Shown: positions 1 to 6,754 of the stretch, one piece after another
Position numbering within the stretch: position 1 is the stretch's first letter
Layout: every line of letters starts with the position of its first letter
Source: CAZNNH01 sp964574335
GTDB lineage: Bacteria; Acidobacteriota; Vicinamibacteria; Fen-336
Direction: 5' to 3'
NCBI GenBank assembly: GCA_964574335.1
Contig: CAZNNH010000215.1
Span: 1-9,546 of the forward strand
Length of the DNA stretch: 9,546 bases
The notes under the pieces: model-generated
What the model was told of the DNA's origin: nothing
What the model saw: only the letters and a program-made list of their open reading frames with translations
Databases searched by the model: none
Program-made: the position numbers and the translations under genes

Positions 1-1209
1 TCGGGGCTCGAGGCGGCGTCGCCGTACGCCGACGCGGTGCTGCATGGGGACGGGCTGACCTCCCTCCAGTACCGGAGGAGCCCGGGTGCCGAGACCGAGC
101 AGGTCCAGTCCAGCGTGACCGGAGCGGACGTCCTCCAGATCGAGCGCAAGGGGACCACGATCACGGCCTCGGTGGCCCGCTTCGGCGACCTGATGACCAC
201 AAGCGAGGTGAAGGACCTCGACCTCGGTGACGAGGTCTACGTCGGGCTGTTCCTCTGCTCCCACAACCCCGAGGTGGTGGAGCAGGCGGTGTTCCACAAC
301 GTCCGGCTGGTGAGACCCGCCCCGGACGGCTTCGTGCCGTACCGGGACTACATCGGCAGCCGGCTGGAGGTCCTCGACGTCGAGACCGGCCGCCGCCAGG
401 TGCTTTTCCGCTCCGAGGAGCCTTTCGAGGCGCCCAACTGGACCCGGGACGGCACCGCTCTCGTCTTCAACACCAGCGGCCGGTCCGAGGGACGGGGCCG
501 GCTCCAGCGCTTCGACCTCGCCACCCGCCAGCCGGCCGTCATCGACACCGGCTCGGCGATCCGCAACAACAACGACCACGTCATCTCCTTCGACGGCACC
601 ATGCTCGGGATCAGCGACCACAGCGCCGAGGGGGGGCAGTCGACCATCTACACCCTCCCCCTCCAGGGCGGGGAACCGAAGCGGATCACGCCCCTCACGC
701 CCTCGTACCTCCACGGCTGGTCGCCGGACGCGAAGTGGCTGGTCTACACCGGCGGGCGGAACGACCAGTACGACATCTACCGGATCCCGGCGGACGGCAG
801 CGGGGAAGAAGAGCGCCTGACCGACCTCAAGACCCTCGACGACGGCCCCGAGTACGCACCGGACGGCCGCCACATCTACTTCAACTCCACCCGCACCGGG
901 AGGATGCAGATCTGGCGGATGAAGGCCGACGGGAGCGACCCGGAGCAGGTGACCGACGACGGCTTCAACAACTGGTTCCCGCATCTCTCGCCGGACGGTC
1001 GTTTCATCGCCTTCATCAGCTTCCCGCCGGAGGTGGATCCAGCCGATCACCCCTACTACAAGCGGGTCTACCTCCGGCTGATGCCGGTCGAGGGAGGGGT
1101 CGCGAAGGTGATCGCCTACGTCTACGGCGGCCAGGGGACGATCAACGTGCCGTCCTGGTCCCCCGACGGGACCCACCTCGCCTTCGTCAGCAACTCGGCG
1201 GCGCCGTAG
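1..1209 (+). CDS. TolB-like PD40 beta-propeller protein with N-terminal lectin-like domain (5' end outside window)
   Basis: The reading frame is open from base 1, so the N-terminus lies outside the window; a GTG at 37 falls inside the domain and is unlikely to be the start. About 402 residues are visible. Residues 1 to about 105 resemble a DUF1349/concanavalin-A-like beta-sandwich, ending in a typical GLFLCSHNPEVVEQAVF stretch. From about residue 117 to the end there is a TolB-type propeller with repeated [W/L/Y]-[S/A]-P-D-G/A blades near bases 718, 853, 988 and 1159, plus YDIYRIPADG and RMQIWRMKADG strands. The C-terminal blade (GGQGTINVPSWSPDG) is highly characteristic of standalone TolB-like proteins in Bacteroidota and related phyla. 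Such proteins are usually periplasmic or secreted, but their substrate is mostly unknown. This is not the Tol-Pal TolB: no Tol-Pal genes lie beside it, and a lectin-like domain is fused in front. Ligand binding to carbohydrate or protein is inference. Confidence 0.85.
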   Translation, partial: SGLEAASPYADAVLHGDGLTSLQYRRSPGAETEQVQSSVTGADVLQIERKGTTITASVARFGDLMTTSEVKDLDLGDEVYVGLFLCSHNPEVVEQAVFHNVRLVRPAPDGFVPYRDYIGSRLEVLDVETGRRQVLFRSEEPFEAPNWTRDGTALVFNTSGRSEGRGRLQRFDLATRQPAVIDTGSAIRNNNDHVISFDGTMLGISDHSAEGGQSTIYTLPLQGGEPKRITPLTPSYLHGWSPDAKWLVYTGGRNDQYDIYRIPADGSGEEERLTDLKTLDDGPEYAPDGRHIYFNSTRTGRMQIWRMKADGSDPEQVTDDGFNNWFPHLSPDGRFIAFISFPPEVDPADHPYYKRVYLRLMPVEGGVAKVIAYVYGGQGTINVPSWSPDGTHLAFVSNSAAP

Positions 1210-1257
1210 CCGGTGAGCCGTCTCCCCGCCGACTGCGCGTCCCCCAGAAGCCCGTGC

Positions 1258-1263
1258 TAGGAT
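1258..1263 (+). promoter_or_regulatory. Candidate extended -10 element for the phosphofructokinase gene
   Basis: The sequence TGCTAGGAT (TG at 1255-1256, TAGGAT at 1258-1263) resembles an extended -10 hexamer. It would start transcription near 1270, giving a leader of about 30 bases before the ATG at 1301. No good -35 hexamer stands 16-18 bases upstream, so the call rests on the extended -10 and its position alone. Confidence 0.3.
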
Positions 1264-1285
1264 TCCGGGTTTGCTCGTACATGGC

Positions 1286-1295
1286 GAGGAGGGAG
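1286..1295 (+). promoter_or_regulatory. Ribosome binding site that fixes the phosphofructokinase start
   Basis: The purine-rich run GAGGAGGGAG, with GGAGGG at 1288-1293, ends about 7 bases before the ATG at 1301. It supports that ATG over the in-frame TTG at 1271. Starting at the TTG would add ten residues (LVHGEEGVE after the initiator) that are not typical of the family, and would place the ribosome site inside the coding sequence. Confidence 0.75.
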
Positions 1296-1300
1296 TGGAG

Positions 1301-2497
1301 ATGGCTGGTCGCAAGAAGACGATAGGGATCCTGACCGGGGGAGGAGACGTGCCGGGCCTCAACCCCGCCATCCGGGCGGTGACCCTGCGCGCGCTGCGCG
1401 AGGGGTACGACGTGGTCGGCATCCGCCGGGGCTGGGCCGGGCTGGTCGGGATGCTCCGGGACGAGAAGGCGGACAACTCCGAGTTCTTCCAGACCCTCAG
1501 CCGTCAAGCGGTCGACCGGGCCGGCCGGACCGGCGGGACCATGCTCCACACCTCGCGCACCCGCCCCAGCCACCTGCCCAAGTCGGCCGTGCCGCCGCAC
1601 CTCCAGGGGCAGTACCAGCAGGAGATCAACGACATCACCCCCGAGGTCCTCAAGAACCTGGACTTCCTCGGGATCGACTACCTGATCCCGATCGGCGGCG
1701 ACGACACCCTGAGCTACGCCGCGCGCCTCCACGACGAGGGGGTCAAGGTGGTGGCCATCCCCAAGACCATGGACAACGACGTCCCGGGGACCGACTACTG
1801 CATCGGCTTCAGCACCTGCGTGACCCGGACCATCGAGCTGACCCACCGGCTGCGCACCACCGCCGGCTCCCACGAGCGCCTGCTGGTGGTGGAGGTGTTC
1901 GGTCGCTACGCCGGCTTCACCGCCATGCTCCCCACCATGGCCGGCGCCGCCGACCGCTGCGTCATCCCCGAGCAGCCCTTCGATATCGCCCGCCTGGCCG
2001 AGCTGCTTGTCGCCGACCGCAAGGCCAACCCCAGCCGCTACGCGGTAGTCATCGTTTCCGAGGGTGCCACGCCCACTGGTGAGACGGAGATGATCTTCGA
2101 GGGCGAGGAGAAGGACCAGTACGGACACCGCAAGCTCGGCGGCGTCGGCGACCGGATCGCCGCCCGGCTGAAGGATCTCTCCCCGCGTTTCACCGGCGGG
2201 TCGACCGTCAACGTGATCAGCCAGCGCCTGGGCTACTTCGTGCGCAGCGGAGACCCCGACGCCGTCGACTCGGTGGTGCCCATGGCCTTCGGCAACCTGG
2301 CCCTCGACCTGCTGCTGGCCGGCAAGTCCGGGCGGCTGGTGAGCCTTCGGGACGGCCGCTACTGCGACGTGCCGGTCAGCGTGGTGGTGGGCAAGAAGGT
2401 GGTCAACGTCGCCAAGCACTACCACGCCGAGCGCCTCCGCCCCCGCTACGAGACGATCTCGGGCCTGCCGCTGCTGATCATGACCAGCGAGGAGTGA
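1301..2497 (+). CDS. 6-phosphofructokinase, probably pyrophosphate-dependent
   Basis: This 398-residue enzyme phosphorylates fructose 6-phosphate to fructose 1,6-bisphosphate in cytoplasmic glycolysis. The N-terminal nucleotide/phosphate loop is LTGGGDVPGLN (residues 11-21). GGDDT (132-136) replaces the GGDGS/T of ATP-dependent enzymes: Asp135 sits where E. coli PfkA has Gly104. PKTMDND (154-160) replaces PGTIDND, with Lys155 at the Gly124 position and Asp158 as the likely catalytic base. GRYAGF (201-206), SEGA (253-256) and RLGYFVRSGDP (309-319) complete the substrate site. An Asp at the Gly104 position is the known hallmark of pyrophosphate-using enzymes, which can work reversibly in glycolysis or gluconeogenesis. 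The length exceeds the 320 residues of E. coli PfkA and fits the longer actinobacterial/PPi-type group. The gene appears monocistronic, with 91 bases free upstream and 78 downstream. Family membership is certain; PPi as donor is strong inference from two residues. Confidence 0.95.
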   Translation: MAGRKKTIGILTGGGDVPGLNPAIRAVTLRALREGYDVVGIRRGWAGLVGMLRDEKADNSEFFQTLSRQAVDRAGRTGGTMLHTSRTRPSHLPKSAVPPHLQGQYQQEINDITPEVLKNLDFLGIDYLIPIGGDDTLSYAARLHDEGVKVVAIPKTMDNDVPGTDYCIGFSTCVTRTIELTHRLRTTAGSHERLLVVEVFGRYAGFTAMLPTMAGAADRCVIPEQPFDIARLAELLVADRKANPSRYAVVIVSEGATPTGETEMIFEGEEKDQYGHRKLGGVGDRIAARLKDLSPRFTGGSTVNVISQRLGYFVRSGDPDAVDSVVPMAFGNLALDLLLAGKSGRLVSLRDGRYCDVPVSVVVGKKVVNVAKHYHAERLRPRYETISGLPLLIMTSEE

Positions 2498-2535
2498 GGC
2501 CGGTCGTCCCCGTTCCGAGGCCCTGAGGGAGCTCC

Positions 2536-2575
2536 TCTCCAAATATCCGCACCGGTCATCCGTCTTAATAGGTGG
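2536..2575 (+). promoter_or_regulatory. AT-richer segment: candidate promoter and ribosome site of the sigma-factor operon
   Basis: The 78-base gap after the phosphofructokinase gene contains the only A/T-rich patch nearby (AAATAT at 2541-2546 and CGTCTTAATA at 2561-2570). CGTCTTAA resembles the CGTC-type -10 of promoters read by ECF sigma factors, which would allow autoregulation. No GGAAC-like -35 lies 16-17 bases upstream, so this is weak. AGGTGG at 2570-2575 could serve as ribosome site for a GTG at 2585 (9-base spacing), but it abuts the ATG at 2576. I see no hairpin plus T-run terminator for the preceding gene. Confidence 0.25.
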
Positions 2576-3154
2576 ATGTCCGAGGTGCTGGGTGCCGACT
2601 GGATGGCCGGCGAGCAGGATCACCGGATCACGGAGGTCCTCCGTAAGGAGCAGAGCCGCCTCTTCCGGTTCATCCGGAGCCGGGTCCGCGACGCCGGGGA
2701 CGCCGAGGACGTGCTGCAGGACGTCCTCTCCGAGCTGGTGGAGGCGGAACGGCTGATGCGGCCGATCGACGAGATCGGCGCCTGGCTCTACCGGGTGGCC
2801 CGCAACCGCATCACCGACCTGTTCCGGAAGAAGCGGCCGGAGCCGCTGCCCGAGCCGGTCGGGGAGGAGGGCGAGGGCGTCTCGATCGAGGACCTGCTCC
2901 CCTCCCCGGACGGCGGGCCGGAGGCGGCCTACGCGCGCACGGTGCTGCTGGACACGCTGGAGGCCGCGCTCGACGAGCTCCCCGAGGAGCAGCGCGAGGT
3001 GTTCGTGGCCCACGAGTGGGAGGGCCGGCCGTTCCGGGAGCTGGCTGCCGAGACGGGCGTCCCGCAGAACACGCTGCTCTGGCGGAAGCACGCCGCCGTG
3101 CTGCACCTGCGGCGGCGCCTGCGGTCGGTCTACGAGGAGGTCTTGGGGTCATGA
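2576..3154 (+). CDS. ECF-type RNA polymerase sigma-70 family sigma factor
   Basis: This is a 192-residue alternative sigma factor that would direct RNA polymerase to a specific promoter set. Region 2 spans about residues 24-88, with DAEDVLQDV (42-50) and WLYRVARNRITDLFRKKR (70-87), the -10 recognition and core-binding segment. An acidic linker (about 90-120) follows, then region 4 (about 125-188) with ELPEEQREVF and a helix-turn-helix ending NTLLWRKHAAVLHLRRRL. There is no region 1.1 or 3, as expected for ECF factors. The start is uncertain: the ATG at 2576 has AGGTGG directly against it, GTG at 2585 is better spaced, and another ATG follows at 2603. None changes region 2. The stop overlaps the next start (ATGA), so the two are translationally coupled. 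It heads a five-gene run with an ABC exporter and may control that run. Its regulon and signal cannot be read here. Confidence 0.93.
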   Translation: MSEVLGADWMAGEQDHRITEVLRKEQSRLFRFIRSRVRDAGDAEDVLQDVLSELVEAERLMRPIDEIGAWLYRVARNRITDLFRKKRPEPLPEPVGEEGEGVSIEDLLPSPDGGPEAAYARTVLLDTLEAALDELPEEQREVFVAHEWEGRPFRELAAETGVPQNTLLWRKHAAVLHLRRRLRSVYEEVLGS

Positions 3155-3501
3155 AGGACGAACGGGTGAGCAGGCATTGGAGCCTGCGGGTGCTGAAGGC
3201 CGTGGCGATCGCAGTGGTGGCGGTGCCGCTTTTCGGCGGTCTGGTGATGCTGCTCTGGAACTGGCTGGTGCCGCCGATCTTCGGCTGGAACACGGTCAGC
3301 TTCTGGGAGGCGCTGGGGCTGTTCCTGCTGGCCCGCATCCTGATGGGCGGACCGCACGGGCACGGCCGGCATCCCGTCTGGCGTGATCGGCTGGCGCGAC
3401 GCTGGGAGCGGATGACGCCGGAGGAGCGGGAGAAGCTGCGGGAGGCGCTGCGGGCGCACTGTGGCAGCCCGGAGCCCCGGCAGAGCGAGTCCCACACCTG
3501 A
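3151..3501 (+). CDS. Small two-helix membrane protein, putative partner or regulator of the adjacent sigma factor
   Basis: This 116-residue protein has a short charged N-terminus (MKDERVSRHW), a hydrophobic helix at about 14-37, the conserved-looking stretch WNWLVPPIFGW (36-46), and a second helix starting FWEALGLFLLARIL (51-64). A basic, His/Gly/Arg-rich tail ends in MTPEEREKLREALRAHCG (88-105). The start is the ATG overlapping the sigma-factor stop, with GAGGAGG at 3134-3140, 10 bases upstream. An in-frame GTG start at 3016 would lie wholly inside the sigma gene and is rejected. From memory, similar short proteins recur next to ECF sigma genes of this type, but I know no assigned function. 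An anti-sigma or membrane-tethering role is inference from position and topology; no ASD/zinc anti-sigma motif (HxxxCxxC) is present. The amphipathic charged tail could contact the sigma factor on the cytoplasmic side. Confidence 0.85.
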   Translation: MKDERVSRHWSLRVLKAVAIAVVAVPLFGGLVMLLWNWLVPPIFGWNTVSFWEALGLFLLARILMGGPHGHGRHPVWRDRLARRWERMTPEEREKLREALRAHCGSPEPRQSESHT

Positions 3502-3515
3502 TCGGGCTGGCAACC

Positions 3516-3522
3516 GGGAGGA
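3516..3522 (+). promoter_or_regulatory. Ribosome binding site fixing the adaptor-protein start
   Basis: GGGAGGA stands 10 bases before the ATG at 3533. The frame is open further upstream to 3461, but that extension overlaps the preceding gene and would put 24 unrelated residues before the membrane anchor, so 3533 is the preferred start. Confidence 0.7.
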
Positions 3523-3532
3523 ATCTCGACAC

Positions 3533-4582
3533 ATGAAGCGCAGGCTGCTGTTCGGAGGCGCGGTCATCCTGCTGGCGCTGGCCACCGGGGCCTTCTTCGC
3601 CGGCCGGTGGGGTCCGCACGAGCTGACCCTGACCGGGATCGTCACCACCAACGAGGTGGTGGTGAGCCCGCTGGTGGGCGGCGAGGTGAGCCACCTGCTG
3701 GTGTCGGAGGGTGACGTGGTGAAGAAGGGCGAGCGCCTGGCGGTGATCCGCCCCGACGAGCTGCGTGCCGACAGCTCCTACTACCACGAGAGCGCGGAGG
3801 GGGCGAAGGCTCAGGTGGCCGAGGGGCAGGTGGCCCTGCGCTACCAGGAGCGGCAGACGGGCGACCAGATCCGCCAGGCGGAGGCGGCGCTGGCCGCGGC
3901 CGAGTCGCACCAGGCGGAGGCGGAGGCCGACCTCGAGAACGCCCGCCTCGCCTTCGAGCGGACAGAGAAGCTCGCCCAGAGCGGCATCGCCTCGGCCCAG
4001 GACCTGGACCAGGCCCGGACCGCCCACGAGGCGGCGGGCGCCCGGCTGGAGGCGGCTCGCCGGCAGGCCGACGCGGAGCGCGCCAGCCTGGCCCTGGCGC
4101 AGGCCAGCGCCGAGCAGGTGGCGCTGAAGCGGGCCCAGCTCAGCGGCGACCGCCGCGAGCTGGCGGCGGCCGAGGCCCAGCGGCGGAAGGCGGATGTGCG
4201 CCTCGGCTACACCGAGGTCCGCGCGCCCATCGACGGGATCGTCGACGTGCGGGCGGTACGGGAGGGCGAGGTGGTGAGCCCGGGCCAGGCGGTGCTGACC
4301 CTGGTCAACCCCGACGACCTCTGGGTGCGGGCGGACATCGAGGAGAGCTACATCGATAGGATCCGGCTGGGCGAGAAGCTGACCGTGCGCCTCCCCTCGG
4401 GCCGCGAGCTGCCGGGGACCGTCAGCTACCGGGGGGTGGACGCGGGCTTTGCCACCCAGCGCGACGTCAGCCGCACCAAGCGGGACATCAAGACCTTTGA
4501 GGTCCGGGTCCGGGTGGACAACCAGGATCGCCGGCTGGCCCTGGGCATGACCGCCTACGTGACCCTGCCTCTCGGCGACTGA
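3533..4582 (+). CDS. HlyD/YbhG-family periplasmic adaptor (membrane fusion) protein of an ABC exporter
   Basis: This 349-residue protein is anchored in the inner membrane by an N-terminal helix (about 4-23, after MKRR). It would link the ABC transporter to an outer-membrane channel. The first half-lipoyl segment (about 40-75) includes VSPLVGGEVSHLLVSEGDVV. A long Ala/Glu/Gln-rich coiled-coil hairpin spans about 85-220, with its turn near the SGIASAQDLDQA stretch at 150-161, the tip region that meets a TolC-type channel. The second half-lipoyl segment is YTEVRAPIDGIVDVR (226-240), followed by a beta-barrel (about 260-300) and a membrane-proximal C-terminus ending LGMTAYVTLPL. The architecture matches YbhG of the E. 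coli ybhGFSR exporter, including the short hairpin. It precedes the ATPase by 10 bases. No outer-membrane factor is encoded in this operon. Substrate is unknown; drug or lipophilic compound export is plausible by family only. Confidence 0.93.
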   Translation: MKRRLLFGGAVILLALATGAFFAGRWGPHELTLTGIVTTNEVVVSPLVGGEVSHLLVSEGDVVKKGERLAVIRPDELRADSSYYHESAEGAKAQVAEGQVALRYQERQTGDQIRQAEAALAAAESHQAEAEADLENARLAFERTEKLAQSGIASAQDLDQARTAHEAAGARLEAARRQADAERASLALAQASAEQVALKRAQLSGDRRELAAAEAQRRKADVRLGYTEVRAPIDGIVDVRAVREGEVVSPGQAVLTLVNPDDLWVRADIEESYIDRIRLGEKLTVRLPSGRELPGTVSYRGVDAGFATQRDVSRTKRDIKTFEVRVRVDNQDRRLALGMTAYVTLPLGD

Positions 4583-4592
4583 AGACCCAGCC

Positions 4593-5588
4593 ATGGCCGC
4601 CATCGACGTCAAGGGGATCAGCAAGACGTTCTCTGACTTCACGGCCGTGGACGGGGTCAGCTTCTCGGTGGCGCCGGGGGAGTTCTTCGGCCTGCTGGGA
4701 CCGAACGGGGCCGGCAAGTCGACGCTGATCCGCATGCTGACCACGCTCGTCCCCCCCACGGCGGGAGGCGCGACCGTGGCCGGCTTCGACATCGTCCGGC
4801 AGCCGAACGAGGTGCGCAAGGTCATCGGCGTCATCCCCCAGGCGATGACCAGCGACGGGGAGCTGAGCGTCGAGGAGAACCTGCTCATCTTCGCCAAGCT
4901 CTATGAGGTGCCGCGCCGCTACCGCAGGCAGCGCATGGACGAGCTGCTGGAGGCGGTGGAGCTCCTGCAGTGGGCCAAGGCCCCGGTCAAGAACCTCTCG
5001 GGCGGGATGCGCCGGCGGGTGGAGATCGCCCGGGGCCTGGTGCACGACCCGCGCATCCTGTTCCTGGACGAGCCCACCACCGGGCTGGATCCGGTCTCCC
5101 GGGTGGCGGTGCAGGAGATGCTCCAGAAGCTCCGCCGCGACCGCGACCTCACCATCCTGCTCACCACCCACTACATGGACGAGGCCGACCGCCTGTGCGA
5201 CCGGGTGGCGATCGTGGATCACGGCCAGATGAAGGCCCTCGACTCCCCGCTCAGGCTCAAGGCCTCGATCCCGGGGAAGAACGTGCTCGAGGTGAGCTTC
5301 GGCCAGGCGCCCTCCGGGTGGGAGGAGAGGCTGCGGGGGCTGCCGGAGGTGGCCAGCGTCACCGGCCAGGACCGGGTCTTCCGGATCGCCTCCAACAGCG
5401 GCCCGGCCACCACGATGGCGCTGATGGAGGCGGCCGCCCGCGAGGGCGTCGGGGTCCGGTCGCTCTCGGTCCAGAGCACCACCCTCGACGACGTCTTCGT
5501 CCACTACGCCGGCCGCCAGCTCCGGGACGCCCTCCAGGAGGCGGCGCCCCGCACCATGGCCCACGTCCACAACCACGGGGCGAGGTAG
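4593..5588 (+). CDS. ABC transporter ATP-binding subunit (DrrA/YbhF-like)
   Basis: This 331-residue cytoplasmic ATPase would energise the exporter with the permease that follows. Every catalytic element is intact: Walker A GPNGAGKST (36-44), Q-loop Gln83 (VIPQ), signature LSGGM (135-139), Walker B ILFLDE (155-160, catalytic Glu160), D-loop GLDP (164-167) and H-loop His193 in LLTTHYMDEADRLCDR. After about residue 225 there is a C-terminal extension of the DUF4162 kind found in DrrA-type subunits, ending TTLDDVFVHYAGR and a His-rich tail. It contains one nucleotide-binding domain, unlike E. coli YbhF, which has two. The start ATG has only a weak ribosome site (GAAG), and the gene is probably translated by coupling to the adaptor gene 10 bases upstream. 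The ATPase call is certain; the substrate is not known. Confidence 0.96.
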   Translation: MAAIDVKGISKTFSDFTAVDGVSFSVAPGEFFGLLGPNGAGKSTLIRMLTTLVPPTAGGATVAGFDIVRQPNEVRKVIGVIPQAMTSDGELSVEENLLIFAKLYEVPRRYRRQRMDELLEAVELLQWAKAPVKNLSGGMRRRVEIARGLVHDPRILFLDEPTTGLDPVSRVAVQEMLQKLRRDRDLTILLTTHYMDEADRLCDRVAIVDHGQMKALDSPLRLKASIPGKNVLEVSFGQAPSGWEERLRGLPEVASVTGQDRVFRIASNSGPATTMALMEAAAREGVGVRSLSVQSTTLDDVFVHYAGRQLRDALQEAAPRTMAHVHNHGAR

Positions 5589-5593
5589 ACACC

Positions 5594-6709
5594 ATGTTCA
5601 GAACCTGGGCCCTGATCGAGCGCGAGCTGCGGCGCTTCCGCCGCAGCCCGACGCTGATGGTCGTCTCGCTGGTCTTCCCGGTGGTGCAGCTGGTCGTGCT
5701 GGGCAACGCCTTCGGCGGCAAGCTGCAGCACCTGCGGGTGGGGGTGGTGGACCACGATCGGCACCTCTCGGCGGTGAAGGTCCGTGAGCTGTGCGGGGCG
5801 ATCGCCGCCAATGCCCGGACCTTCGAGACCGTGGAGTACCTCGACCCTGGACAGGCCCTCGCCGACCTTCGGAACGGACGCATCAACGGCGTCCTCGAGA
5901 TCCCCCCGCATTTCTCGCGCCGGGTGCTGGAGCGGCAGGACCCCCGGGTGGCACTGATCGAGGACAACACCGACAACTTCGTGGCCGCCACCCTGGCCAC
6001 CACCTTCGACGGGCTGGTGAACGCGCTCAACCGGCCGGCGGCCAGCGCGAGCCGGATCTCCACCGCCGTCACCCTGGACGCGGTCGAGGTGTACCCCTAC
6101 GTCCCGTACATCCAGTACCTGCTCCCCGGCACCATCGTGCTCTCGATCTTCATGATGGTGATGATCGGGGGAGGGATCATCTTCATCGACGACAAGGCCC
6201 GCGGCCTGCACGAGGGCTACCTGGTGACGCCTCTGACCAAGCTCGAGCTGATCATGGGCTTCAACCTCTCGGGCGCCATCAAGGCGGTGCTGGCGGGCAC
6301 GGTGCTGATGACGGTGGGCTCGCTGGTGGCCGGCATCCCGCACCCTCTCGAGCCGCTGCGGCTGCTGCGCCTCTTCGCGGTGATCGTGGTGACGGCGCTG
6401 GCCCTGGTCAGCATGATGTTCCTGCTGATGGTGCGGGTGAACGATCCGCTGGTGCCGCGGGCCACCTTCGGCCTGCTCAACACCCTGCTCTTCTTCCCGA
6501 GCGGCGCCGTCTACCCGCAGGCGGCCTTCCCGGCCTGGATGCGTGCCATCGCGACCGTGGACCCCTTCACCTACGCGGTCCACGCCCTGAAGAGCCTGCT
6601 GCTCAAGGGGACCGGCATGGCGGCGGTGGGGCCGGACCTTCTCTACCTGGCCCTCTTCTCCATCGTCACCATGACCCTGGCGACGATGCTGTTCCGCCGG
6701 ACGCTGTAG
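5594..6709 (+). CDS. ABC-2 type transporter permease
   Basis: This 371-residue inner-membrane subunit begins MFRTWALIERELRRF, an amphipathic interface helix. Helix 1 (about 20-38) is followed by a large extracytoplasmic domain (about 45-165) and then five more helices (about 174-197, 226-247, 257-280, 288-305 and 347-366). That order, long loop after helix 1 and a PSGAVYP motif (302-308) before the last helix, is typical of ABC-2 permeases of the YbhS/YbhR/DrrB type. It lies 5 bases after the ATPase stop, with GAGG at 5582-5585 as ribosome site. Only one permease gene is present, so the transporter would be a homodimer, whereas the E. coli ybhGFSR system has two different permeases. It is the last gene of the run; no T-tailed terminator hairpin follows, only the weak GGCT-GACC-AGCC near 6718-6729. 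Confidence 0.94.
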   Translation: MFRTWALIERELRRFRRSPTLMVVSLVFPVVQLVVLGNAFGGKLQHLRVGVVDHDRHLSAVKVRELCGAIAANARTFETVEYLDPGQALADLRNGRINGVLEIPPHFSRRVLERQDPRVALIEDNTDNFVAATLATTFDGLVNALNRPAASASRISTAVTLDAVEVYPYVPYIQYLLPGTIVLSIFMMVMIGGGIIFIDDKARGLHEGYLVTPLTKLELIMGFNLSGAIKAVLAGTVLMTVGSLVAGIPHPLEPLRLLRLFAVIVVTALALVSMMFLLMVRVNDPLVPRATFGLLNTLLFFPSGAVYPQAAFPAWMRAIATVDPFTYAVHALKSLLLKGTGMAAVGPDLLYLALFSIVTMTLATMLFRRTL

Positions 6710-6754
6710 CGGAAGGGGGCTGACCAGCCGGGGCCAGGGGCTCGGGGGCGATCC

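Noticed and set aside
2521..2541. GGGAGCTCCT palindromic region after the phosphofructokinase gene as a terminator
   Set aside because: The palindrome has no loop and no following T-run, so an intrinsic terminator is not supported.
1187..3106. A 639-codon open frame on the minus strand
   Set aside because: It is antisense to the phosphofructokinase and sigma-factor genes, which have clear family motifs. Its product is His/Gly/Val/Leu-rich and low in complexity, as expected from the mirror frame of GC-rich genes.
3296..4897. A 533-codon open frame on the minus strand
   Set aside because: It is antisense to the adaptor and ATPase genes. The composition is biased and no motif is present.
4970..5593. 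N-terminal extension of the permease frame through the ATPase gene
   Set aside because: The translated extension is Gly/Pro/Arg-rich and overlaps the ATPase catalytic motifs in another frame. The permease start at 5594 has a ribosome site and a typical N-terminus.
5504..6583. A 359-codon minus-strand frame opposite the permease
   Set aside because: It is very rich in His, Gln and Arg, with no recognisable domain; it is a shadow of the permease codons.
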